Source of the DNA: DAOPZC01 sp035353175
Lineage (GTDB): Bacteria; Verrucomicrobiota; Kiritimatiellia; RFP12; UBA1067
Assembly: GCA_035353175.1 (NCBI GenBank)
Contig: DAOPZC010000105.1
Coordinates: forward strand, 1 to 10,919
Direction of reading: 5' to 3'
DNA length: 10,919 nucleotides
The position numbers were made by a program, and so were the translations under genes. Every line of letters starts with the position of its first letter. Within the stretch, counting starts at the first letter, position 1. The notes below the pieces were generated by a model that was given only the letters and a program-made list of their open reading frames with translations, was not told the origin of the DNA and ran no database searches. Shown piece after piece: positions 1-5,851 of this stretch.

Positions 1-475
1 CTTCACCTACGAAAGCGGCCTGCGCATGGTGTTTACGGATGCCACGCAACAGCCGTGCGGCACGAAGTTCATCGGCGAGAAAGGCTGGGCCTACGTTGAC
101 CGCGGTGACAAGATCGAAGCGTCGGACGACTTGCTCCAACGCCGTCCCCAAGCGGGTGACGTCCGGCTCTTGCCTGCCGACAGCATGTCTTTCGACGATG
201 TGACCACCATCAAGGCCAAGGCGGGCGATCGCGTGGGCTACAAGAACGTGAACCATTGGCAAGGGCTGCTGGACGCCGTGCGCAGCCGCAAGGACCCGCT
301 TGCGGACATCGACGCCACGCACACCGCCTCCGCGCTGGGCATGATCGCGGGCATCGCCGCGCGGTTGCAGCAGAAGCTGAAGTGGGACTGGAAGACCGAG
401 CGCTTCGTCGGCAACGACCTTGCGAACTCGATGCTGGTCCGGCCCATGCACAACGGGTGGAAGCTGGAAGCGTAA
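1..475 (+). CDS. Gfo/Idh/MocA-family oxidoreductase A, C-terminal part (5' end outside window)
   Basis: The open frame enters at position 2 and encodes 157 residues before TAA; the N-terminal NAD(P)-binding half lies upstream of the window. It aligns over its whole length with residues 299-455 of the complete oxidoreductase at 2924-4291, with only single-residue gaps. In the last 54 residues only two differ. This part of the family forms the alpha/beta substrate-binding and dimerisation domain, so the function is inferred from the paralogue: NAD(P)-dependent oxidation or reduction of a sugar-like substrate, probably after Tat export. The methionine codon at 26 is internal, not a start. The gene ends 87 bp before the ceramidase-like hydrolase 1 and is presumably cotranscribed with it. 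The exact substrate cannot be told from sequence. Confidence 0.93.
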   Translation, partial: FTYESGLRMVFTDATQQPCGTKFIGEKGWAYVDRGDKIEASDDLLQRRPQAGDVRLLPADSMSFDDVTTIKAKAGDRVGYKNVNHWQGLLDAVRSRKDPLADIDATHTASALGMIAGIAARLQQKLKWDWKTERFVGNDLANSMLVRPMHNGWKLEA

Positions 476-496
476 GCACAGAAGGAACGATGCCTG
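2..496 (+). repeat. Duplicated segment, copy 1 (oxidoreductase 3' end plus start of leader)
   Basis: This segment matches 3818-4312. The coding match is strongest toward the 3' end. The similarity continues beyond the TAA stop: 19 of the 21 bases at 476-496 equal those at 4292-4312. Conservation of untranslated bases indicates DNA duplication of an oxidoreductase-hydrolase module rather than only shared protein ancestry. The following hydrolase genes are also paralogous, so the duplicated unit is larger than this segment. Confidence 0.85.
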
Positions 497-560
497 CCGA
501 TGCCCATCGACTTCCGTCGACAGGTGTCGGCAGGTGCCGATGGGTGCCGACAGGAGTCGA
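487..560 (+). repeat. Decameric tandem repeat array in leader of hydrolase 1
   Basis: Seven 10-bp units plus a final TCGA run from 487 to the edge of the start codon at 563. Units begin at 487, 497, 507, 517, 527, 537 and 547, each opening with (A/C/T)CG(A/G). The best-formed units are TCGACAGGTG (517), TCGGCAGGTG (527) and CCGACAGGAG (547). The first units read in the opposite sense (GCCTG, GCCCA) and pair with later ones. The last full unit contains AGGAG at 552-556, six bases from the ATG, so the repeat supplies the ribosome binding site. The 10-bp period is not a multiple of three, which argues against a coding origin. Confidence 0.8.
493..534 (+). promoter_or_regulatory. Imperfect hairpin in leader of hydrolase 1
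   Basis: CCTGCCGA at 493-500 pairs with TCGGCAGG at 527-534. The stem continues through 501-504 with 523-526 (two wobble pairs), a small internal loop, and TCGAC 507-511 with GTCGA 516-520 around a TTCC loop. It starts 18 bases after the oxidoreductase stop. No T-tract follows, so it looks more like an mRNA processing, stability or attenuation element than an intrinsic terminator. Leader 2 has a perfect counterpart at 4303-4336. Confidence 0.6.
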
Positions 561-562
561 AC

Positions 563-2020
563 ATGAGACTGAGCCTATGTTTTCTGGCTGCGGCTGCTGC
601 CCTCGCGACGGCCGATGCGGCCTCTGCCGCTGAACTCTGGGTCGGTGCGGCGCAGGCGGACATCACGCCGGACCGCCCTGTCGCGCTGACGGGCGGCATG
701 ACCGCTCCCATCTCGAAGGGTATCAACAGCCGTGTCACGGCGAATGTGCTGGCGCTGGAGTCGCGCGTGGACGGCAAGCCCGCAGATCAGGCGATCCTGG
801 TCTCCTGCGACCTGTGCGTGATCCGTCCGGGCATCCAGGCTCGTTTCCGTGATCTGGTGGCTGCGCGCCTTCCGGGTTTCGATATCAACAAGCTCGTCCT
901 CGCCTCCACGCACACGCACAAGGCGCCTGCGATTGACCAGGAGGCGTACGACAACTACGCAGGCGCCATCGAGCCCAAGGACTACGTGCCCTTCATGTTC
1001 GACCGCATGGCCGAGGCCGTGGTCAAGGCGTGGGAAAGCCGCAAGCCCGGCGCCGTAGCCTGGGGGCTGGGCCATGCGGTGGTCGGACAGAACCGCCGCG
1101 CGGTGTACGCCAACGGCTCTGCGGAGATGTACGGCAAGACGGACCGGCCGGACTTCCGTGGCCTCGAGGGCTATGAGGACCACGCCGTGGACTGCCTGTT
1201 CTTCCTCGACGCCAGCCGAAAGCCCGTGGCGATGGCCGTCACTCTGGCCTGCTCCGCTCAGACCGACGAGCGCGGCCCGGCTGGACCGAGGATCAGCGCG
1301 GACTTCTGGCACGACGTGCGGGAAGGGCTGCGGGCGAAGCACGGCTCGGGCCTGACCGTGCTGGGCTTCTGCGCGCCGGCCGGCGACCAGTCGCCGCATC
1401 TGATGCTCCGCCGGGCGAGCGAAACCCGCATGGCTGCCTTGCGCAAACTGTCGCGGACGCAGGAGATGGGGCGGCGGATCGTGAAGGCCGTCGATGAAAC
1501 ATGGGAAGTTGTTCAGGCGGATGTCCGCACCGATGTCCCCTTCGTCCACCGCGTCGAGCGGTTCGAGCTGCCGGAGCGCACAATCACGGAACCAGAATAC
1601 GCAGAAGCGAAGAAAGCGTACGACCTGTTGGCCGCCAAGGAGAAGCTGGCCGGACAGGACTATTGGCGAAAACGCTGGAACAAACGCGTCGTGGACCGCT
1701 TCGCGGCACAAAAGAAAGGCGCCACGTTCAACCCCGTGGAAATGCACGTGCTGCGGCTCGGCGACGTGGCGGTCGCCACAAACCCCTTCGAGCTGTACAC
1801 GGATTACGGCGTGCAGATTCAGGGGCGCAGTCCCGCGGAGCAGACCGTGCTGATCCAGTTGGCCAGCCCCGTGGACAAAGGCTTTTACCTGCCCACCCCA
1901 CGGGCGCTCGCGGGAAAGGGCTACAGCGCCATTCCTCAGTCTTGCTTGGTCGGGCCGGAAGGCGGACAGATGCTGGTGGAGCGCACGCTCGTGGCGATCG
2001 GGACGCTTTTCAAAAAGTGA
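563..2020 (+). CDS. Exported ceramidase-like hydrolase 1 (neutral/alkaline ceramidase N-terminal fold, PF04734-type)
   Basis: A 485-residue protein. The start at 563 is chosen over an in-frame ATG at 500 because AGGAG lies six bases upstream and translation then begins with a normal signal peptide (residues 1-23, hydrophobic Leu/Ala core, cleavage near ASAA). Family signatures in order: GAAQADITPDRP (28-39), STHTH (115-119), QNRR (176-179), ISADFW (244-249), GFCAPAGDQSP (268-278), NPFEL (407-411), and YLPTPRALAGKGYSA (442-456). Relative to neutral ceramidases, the first zinc His (117 or 119), Glu410, Tyr454 and a Ser277 at the nucleophile position are present. The second zinc His position reads Ser231 in ACSAQ. 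THTH is followed by KAP rather than the usual S/T-G-P. The family hydrolyses amides such as ceramide, but homologues in this bacterial group are uncharacterised, so the substrate is unknown. Confidence 0.82.
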   Translation: MRLSLCFLAAAAALATADAASAAELWVGAAQADITPDRPVALTGGMTAPISKGINSRVTANVLALESRVDGKPADQAILVSCDLCVIRPGIQARFRDLVAARLPGFDINKLVLASTHTHKAPAIDQEAYDNYAGAIEPKDYVPFMFDRMAEAVVKAWESRKPGAVAWGLGHAVVGQNRRAVYANGSAEMYGKTDRPDFRGLEGYEDHAVDCLFFLDASRKPVAMAVTLACSAQTDERGPAGPRISADFWHDVREGLRAKHGSGLTVLGFCAPAGDQSPHLMLRRASETRMAALRKLSRTQEMGRRIVKAVDETWEVVQADVRTDVPFVHRVERFELPERTITEPEYAEAKKAYDLLAAKEKLAGQDYWRKRWNKRVVDRFAAQKKGATFNPVEMHVLRLGDVAVATNPFELYTDYGVQIQGRSPAEQTVLIQLASPVDKGFYLPTPRALAGKGYSAIPQSCLVGPEGGQMLVERTLVAIGTLFKK

Positions 2021-2046
2021 AATTTGCCGGGCCGCATTAAGCATGA

Positions 2047-2076
2047 TCGGCGGCGGTCGGCTAGAATCGAGAAAAA
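2047..2076 (+). repeat. Weak decamer trace before the isomerase-like gene
   Basis: TCGG at 2047, TCGG at 2057 and TCGA at 2067 are spaced exactly ten bases apart, echoing the register of the three hydrolase leaders. The unit interiors (CGGCGG, CTAGAA, GAAAAA) do not match the CAGG core, so this may be a decayed array or chance. The rest of the 67-bp gap holds the purine-rich ribosome binding site (AAAGGAAAG near 2074-2082). Confidence 0.3.
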
Positions 2077-2087
2077 GGAAAGATGCG

Positions 2088-2912
2088 ATGAAGAGAGTAA
2101 CAGGTGTTTTAGCGGCGGGACTTGTTTTGGCTGTCACGGCGGGTGCCGAAACGTTCGAGGCCGGCGTGTCCGCTTATTCGTTCCGGCAGGTCACGGCGTT
2201 TGAGGCGATCGACAAGGCCAAGGCGTGCGGCGCGGAGGTCATCGAATTCTTCCTCTGGCAGAAGCTCAGCCCGGAGCATCCCGAAGTGATCCTGAACCAG
2301 AATCTATCGGACGAGAGCCTGACGGCGCTGAAGGCCAAGCTGCAGGCGAGCGGCATCCGCGCGGTGAACGCCTACTTCGGAGACATCGGGAAGACCGAGG
2401 AGGACACGCGCAAGCTGTTCACCTTCGCGAAGAAGCTGGGCTTGCGGGGCCTGACCGGCGAGCCGCCCGCAGACCGCTTCGACCTCGTCGAGCGGATGGT
2501 CAAAGAGTTCGATATTCAGCTCTGTTTTCACAACCACGCGAAGAATCCCGACAAGCCGCAGTACCGCAACTGGGATCCCGTCTACCTGATGGGACTGATG
2601 GAGGGGCGCGACCCGCGCATGGGCTTCTCGGTGGACACGGGTCACATCTACCGCTCCGGCATGGATCCGGTCGCCTATCTCAAGACGGTGAAGGGCCGCA
2701 TCAACTCCGTACATCTGAAGGATGTCAAGGAGGCGAAGTACGGAAGCCCAGATCTGCCTTACGGACAAGGCGTCGGCAACATCCCCGCCGTTTTGGCGGA
2801 ACTGAAAAAGCAAGGCTTCAAAGGTCACGTCGGCGTCGAGTTCGACGCCGTCTCGCCGCAGGTGGATCAGGACGTGAAACAGTGTGTCGATTTCATCAGC
2901 ATGCACAAATGA
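2088..2912 (+). CDS. Exported sugar phosphate isomerase/epimerase-like TIM-barrel protein
   Basis: A 274-residue protein of the xylose isomerase-like TIM barrel / AP endonuclease family 2 superfamily. The start at 2088 is preferred to the in-frame ATG at 2043 because a purine-rich AAGGAAAG precedes it and a signal peptide follows directly (residues 1-20, ending TAGA before ETFEAG). The four expected metal ligands are visible: Glu125 (LTGEPP), Asp183 (SVDTGH), His209 (VHLKD) and Glu251 (GVEFD). A FHNH motif sits at 147-150. Known members isomerise or epimerise sugars or open keto-glycosides; an exported member is unlikely to use a phosphorylated sugar. The 11-bp gap to the next gene shows tight coupling with oxidoreductase B, a common pairing in keto-sugar metabolism. 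The reaction is inferred only at family level. Confidence 0.88.
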   Translation: MKRVTGVLAAGLVLAVTAGAETFEAGVSAYSFRQVTAFEAIDKAKACGAEVIEFFLWQKLSPEHPEVILNQNLSDESLTALKAKLQASGIRAVNAYFGDIGKTEEDTRKLFTFAKKLGLRGLTGEPPADRFDLVERMVKEFDIQLCFHNHAKNPDKPQYRNWDPVYLMGLMEGRDPRMGFSVDTGHIYRSGMDPVAYLKTVKGRINSVHLKDVKEAKYGSPDLPYGQGVGNIPAVLAELKKQGFKGHVGVEFDAVSPQVDQDVKQCVDFISMHK

Positions 2913-2923
2913 GAAAGGCAAAC

Positions 2924-4291
2924 ATGAGTATGGCATTGAACAGACGTCAGTTTCTGACGCGCACCACGGCCGCCGCAGCGGCACTCGGATTTCCAGCGAT
3001 CATCCCCTCAACCGCTTTCGGCGCGAACGACCGGATTGCGCTCGGTTGCATCGGCGTGGGCGACCGCGGCACGCTGAACATGCGGAATTTTCTCGGTCTG
3101 GACGGCTGTCGCGTGGTCGCTGCGTGCGATGTGCAGCGCGACCGCGTGCTGAAGGCCAAGGGCTTGGTTGATCAGAAGTACGGCGACCAGGGCTGCACCA
3201 CGTTCGGAGATTTCCGCGAGCTGATCGCGCGTAAAGACATCGACGCCGTGATGATCGCCGCGCAGGACCACTGGCACTCGCTGATCGCTACCGCCGCGGC
3301 CAATGCCGGCAAGGACATGTTCTGCGAGAAACCGACGGGCGTCTGCATCAACGACGGTTTTGCGATACGCGCGGCGCTCCGCCAAAACAAGCGCGTGTTC
3401 CAGTCCGGCATGTGGCAGCGCTCGCTCGGCAATTTCCGGCAGGGGGCCGAACTCGCCCTCAACGGTTACCTCGGCAAGATCACCGAAGTCCAAGTGGCCG
3501 TCGAAGGCGGCGTGCACTTCCAGCCGAAATACAAAGGCCCTTATGACCCGCAACCCGTTCCGGACGGCTTCAACTGGGCCATGTGGCAGGGCCCGGCGCG
3601 GTACAGCGCCTTCAACGCCGGCCGTGTCGCCTATCCGGACTGGTATCTGCTGAACGACTACTGCGAGGGCTGGACCACGAACTGGGGCGTCCATCACCTC
3701 GATATCGCGCACTGGGGCGTGCCGGCGCTCGGAACCGAGCCGTTCGAGATCGAATGCAGCGGCACCTACTATAAGAACAAGGGGTTCGCCGACAACATTG
3801 AGACGTGGAAGGCGACCCTGACTTACGCCAGCGGCCTGCGCATGGTGTTCTCGGATGACGGGCAGCAGCAGCTGGGCACGAAGTTCATCGGCGAGAAGGG
3901 CTGGGTCCACGTCAACCGCGGCGATCAGATTTCCGCTTCGTCGGAAGACCTCCTGAAGCTCCGCCCGAAAGCAGGGGACACGCGCCTGCTGCCGCCGGAC
4001 TGCAAGCTGGACGACGTCACGTCCCTCAAGACCAAGGACGGCGAGCGCGTCGTCTACAAGAAGGTCGACCACTGGCAGGGGCTGTTGGACGCCATGCGCA
4101 GCCGCAAGGAGCCGCTCGCGGGCATCGACGCCACGCACACCGCCTCCGCGCTGGGCATGATCGCGGGCATCGCCGCCCGCTTGCAGCAGAAGCTGAAATG
4201 GGACTGGAAGACCGAGCGCTTCGTGGGCAACGACCTCGCCAACGCGCTGCTGGTCCGGCCCATGCACAACGGCTGGAAACTGGAAGCGTAA
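2924..4291 (+). CDS. Tat-exported Gfo/Idh/MocA-family oxidoreductase B
   Basis: A 455-residue NAD(P)-dependent oxidoreductase. Its N-terminus carries a twin-arginine signal, NRRQFL at residues 6-11, followed by an Ala-rich hydrophobic stretch, so it is probably exported folded with its cofactor, as known for glucose-fructose oxidoreductase. The Rossmann glycine motif is GCIGVGDRG (41-49). The catalytic-site lysine of the family is Lys136 in CEKPTG. The later motif WGVHHLDIAHW (254-264) supplies active-site His/Asp candidates. The start at 2924 has AAAGG five bases from a good spacing; ATG at 2909 (overlapping the previous stop) and 2930 are alternatives. The C-terminus is nearly identical to oxidoreductase A. 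The substrate is unknown; a glycoside or polyol is likely from the family. Confidence 0.93.
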   Translation: MSMALNRRQFLTRTTAAAAALGFPAIIPSTAFGANDRIALGCIGVGDRGTLNMRNFLGLDGCRVVAACDVQRDRVLKAKGLVDQKYGDQGCTTFGDFRELIARKDIDAVMIAAQDHWHSLIATAAANAGKDMFCEKPTGVCINDGFAIRAALRQNKRVFQSGMWQRSLGNFRQGAELALNGYLGKITEVQVAVEGGVHFQPKYKGPYDPQPVPDGFNWAMWQGPARYSAFNAGRVAYPDWYLLNDYCEGWTTNWGVHHLDIAHWGVPALGTEPFEIECSGTYYKNKGFADNIETWKATLTYASGLRMVFSDDGQQQLGTKFIGEKGWVHVNRGDQISASSEDLLKLRPKAGDTRLLPPDCKLDDVTSLKTKDGERVVYKKVDHWQGLLDAMRSRKEPLAGIDATHTASALGMIAGIAARLQQKLKWDWKTERFVGNDLANALLVRPMHNGWKLEA

Positions 4292-4312
4292 GCACATAAG
4301 GATCGATGCCTG
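3818..4312 (+). repeat. Duplicated segment, copy 2
   Basis: Counterpart of 2-496. It covers the C-terminal third of oxidoreductase B and the first 21 untranslated bases after its stop codon. The following hydrolase 2 corresponds in position to hydrolase 1, so gene order is conserved between the copies. Confidence 0.85.
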
Positions 4313-4336
4313 TCGACTCCAGTCGACAGGCATCGA
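4303..4336 (+). promoter_or_regulatory. Perfect 16-bp-arm inverted repeat in leader of hydrolase 2
   Basis: TCGATGCCTGTCGACT at 4303-4318 is the exact reverse complement of AGTCGACAGGCATCGA at 4321-4336, with CC between. In RNA the innermost pairs would open to a loop of about four bases. It begins 12 bases after the oxidoreductase B stop and is built from inverted copies of the decamer. No T-run follows, so read-through into hydrolase 2 is expected. Possible roles are RNA processing, 3'-end protection of the upstream message, or binding of a dimeric protein to DNA. Confidence 0.75.
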
Positions 4337-4356
4337 CAGGTGCCGGCAGGAACCGA
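4303..4356 (+). repeat. Decameric tandem repeat array in leader of hydrolase 2
   Basis: Five 10-bp units plus a terminal CCGA. Units start at 4303, 4313, 4323, 4333 and 4343; the clearest are TCGACAGGCA (4323), TCGACAGGTG (4333) and CCGGCAGGAA (4343). The last gives the ribosome binding site AGGAA at 4348-4352, six bases from ATG 4359. The first two units are in inverted sense and form the hairpin of this leader. Confidence 0.82.
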
Positions 4357-4358
4357 AT

Positions 4359-5810
4359 ATGAAAAAATTCCTCATTTTTCTAACGATGGCAGCCGTCATG
4401 ACAGTGGCCGGCGCACGCGCCGCCGAGCTTTGGATCGGTGCAGCCGAGGCGGACATCACGCCAGACCGTCCGGTGTCGCTGACCGGTCAGTTTCATGTCC
4501 GGGTTTCTTCCACGAACAACATTCTCAGCCGCTGCAAGGCCAATGTGTTGGCGGTGGAGTCGCGCGAGCAAGGGCAGCCCTCCGACTGCGCGATCCTGAT
4601 TGCCTGCGATGTTTGCTATCTGCCGAAGGCTATCCAGTCCCGGTTCCGCGAGCACGTCGCCGCGCGGCTGAAGGGTTTCGACGCTAGCAAGCTCTTGCTG
4701 ACCGCCACGCATACCCACACGGGACCGGCGCTCGATCAGGGGTGGTACGACGACTTGGGCGGCGCGATGCCGCCTGAAGAGTACGTCGACTTCTTCTTCG
4801 CCCGTCTGGCCGAAGCGGCCGCGAAGGCGTGGACCGGCCGTAAGCCCGGCTCAATGGCATGGGGGCTGGGCCACGCGGTCACCAGCCAAAACCGTCGTTC
4901 GGTGTATGCGGACGGTTCCGCCGCGATGTACGGTCCGACCGGCAAGCCTGAGTTCCGCGGCCTCGAGGGGGGCGAGAACCACACGGTCGATTTTCTGTTC
5001 TTTCTCGACGCCGACCGCAAGCCTCTCGCCACTGCGATCACCGTGGCCTGTTCGGCGCAAGTCGACGAGGGCCTGTCGCAGCTGCACGCGGATTACTGGG
5101 GCGATGTGCGCGACGAGCTGCGGCGGCGGTATGGCGAGAAGTATGTCGTGCTGGGCTTTTGCGGGCCGGCGGGTGATCTGGTGCCCCGCGCCATCCTGCG
5201 CAAGAGCGCCGAGGCCCGCATGGAACAACTCCGCAAGCTGAACCGGCGGCAGGAGTTGGCCCGCCGGATCGTGCGGGCATATGAATCGACATGGGACGTG
5301 GTGAAGGGCGATGTCCGCACGGAGCTCGCCTTCGCGCACCGCGTCGAGCGTTTCGAGCTGCCTGGCCGGAAAATCACCGATCTGGAATATGAGACGGCCA
5401 AGAGGAACTATGAGCCGCTGGCTGCCAAAGCGAAGCTCGTGGGCGGCGAGGCGGCCCACAAAAACTGGTACAAGAGAACCATCGCCCGCTACGAGGCGCA
5501 GAAGACTGCCGAGCCCCGCCATGAGGTCGAGATGCACGCGCTGCGGCTAGGCGACGTCGCGATTGCCACAAACCCCTTCGAGCTGTTCCTCGACTACGGC
5601 ATGCGGATCCAGGCGCGCAGCCCGGCTGGTCAGACCGTCCTGATCCAGTTGGCCAGTCCGGTAGATGACGCCACCTATCTCCCCTCAGAGCGGGCAACGA
5701 AAGGCGGCGGTTACAGCGCCGTGCCGGAGTCCAGCCTGGTCGGCCCGGAGGGCGGGCAAGCGCTGGTGGAGCGCACGCTCACCGCGATCAACGCACTTTT
5801 CAAAAAGTAA
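4359..5810 (+). CDS. Exported ceramidase-like hydrolase 2 (PF04734-type)
   Basis: A 483-residue paralogue of hydrolases 1 and 3. Residues 1-21 form a signal peptide (MKK start, hydrophobic core, cleavage near GARA). Family blocks: GAAEADITPDRP (28-39), TATHTHTGPALD (115-126), QNRR (177-180), LHADYW (242-247), GFCGPAGDLVP (266-276), NPFEL (405-409) and YLPSERATKGGGYSA (440-454). The zinc-site candidates His118/His120, Glu408 and Tyr452 are kept. The second zinc His position is Ser232 (ACSAQ), and the ceramidase nucleophile Ser position is Val275. It may therefore use a different mechanism or substrate from true ceramidases. It is 67 bp downstream of oxidoreductase B and 41 bp upstream of hydrolase 3. 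Exact activity is unknown. Confidence 0.82.
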   Translation: MKKFLIFLTMAAVMTVAGARAAELWIGAAEADITPDRPVSLTGQFHVRVSSTNNILSRCKANVLAVESREQGQPSDCAILIACDVCYLPKAIQSRFREHVAARLKGFDASKLLLTATHTHTGPALDQGWYDDLGGAMPPEEYVDFFFARLAEAAAKAWTGRKPGSMAWGLGHAVTSQNRRSVYADGSAAMYGPTGKPEFRGLEGGENHTVDFLFFLDADRKPLATAITVACSAQVDEGLSQLHADYWGDVRDELRRRYGEKYVVLGFCGPAGDLVPRAILRKSAEARMEQLRKLNRRQELARRIVRAYESTWDVVKGDVRTELAFAHRVERFELPGRKITDLEYETAKRNYEPLAAKAKLVGGEAAHKNWYKRTIARYEAQKTAEPRHEVEMHALRLGDVAIATNPFELFLDYGMRIQARSPAGQTVLIQLASPVDDATYLPSERATKGGGYSAVPESSLVGPEGGQALVERTLTAINALFKK

Positions 5811-5814
5811 CGTG

Positions 5815-5848
5815 TCGGCGGGAGTCGACCGGAATCGACAGGAGTCGA
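5815..5848 (+). repeat. Decameric tandem repeat array in leader of hydrolase 3
   Basis: Three 10-bp units plus a final TCGA fill nearly the whole 41-bp gap: TCGGCGGGAG (5815), TCGACCGGAA (5825), TCGACAGGAG (5835), TCGA (5845). AGGAG at 5840-5844 is seven bases from the ATG at 5852. There is no inverted first part and so no long hairpin, in contrast with leaders 1 and 2. Confidence 0.82.
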
Positions 5849-5851
5849 AAA

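Noticed and set aside
487..560. Reading the decamer array as a CRISPR or an attachment site
   Set aside because: Units are 10 bp with no spacers, they are degenerate, and no cas, integrase or transposase gene is present.
500..562. Upstream ATG giving hydrolase 1 an extra 21 residues
   Set aside because: That stretch is the decamer repeat array itself and would bury the signal peptide; the ATG at 563 has a well-spaced AGGAG.
4303..4336. Calling the perfect inverted repeat an intrinsic terminator
   Set aside because: There is no T-tract after it and the downstream gene follows at once with the same repeat supplying its ribosome site.
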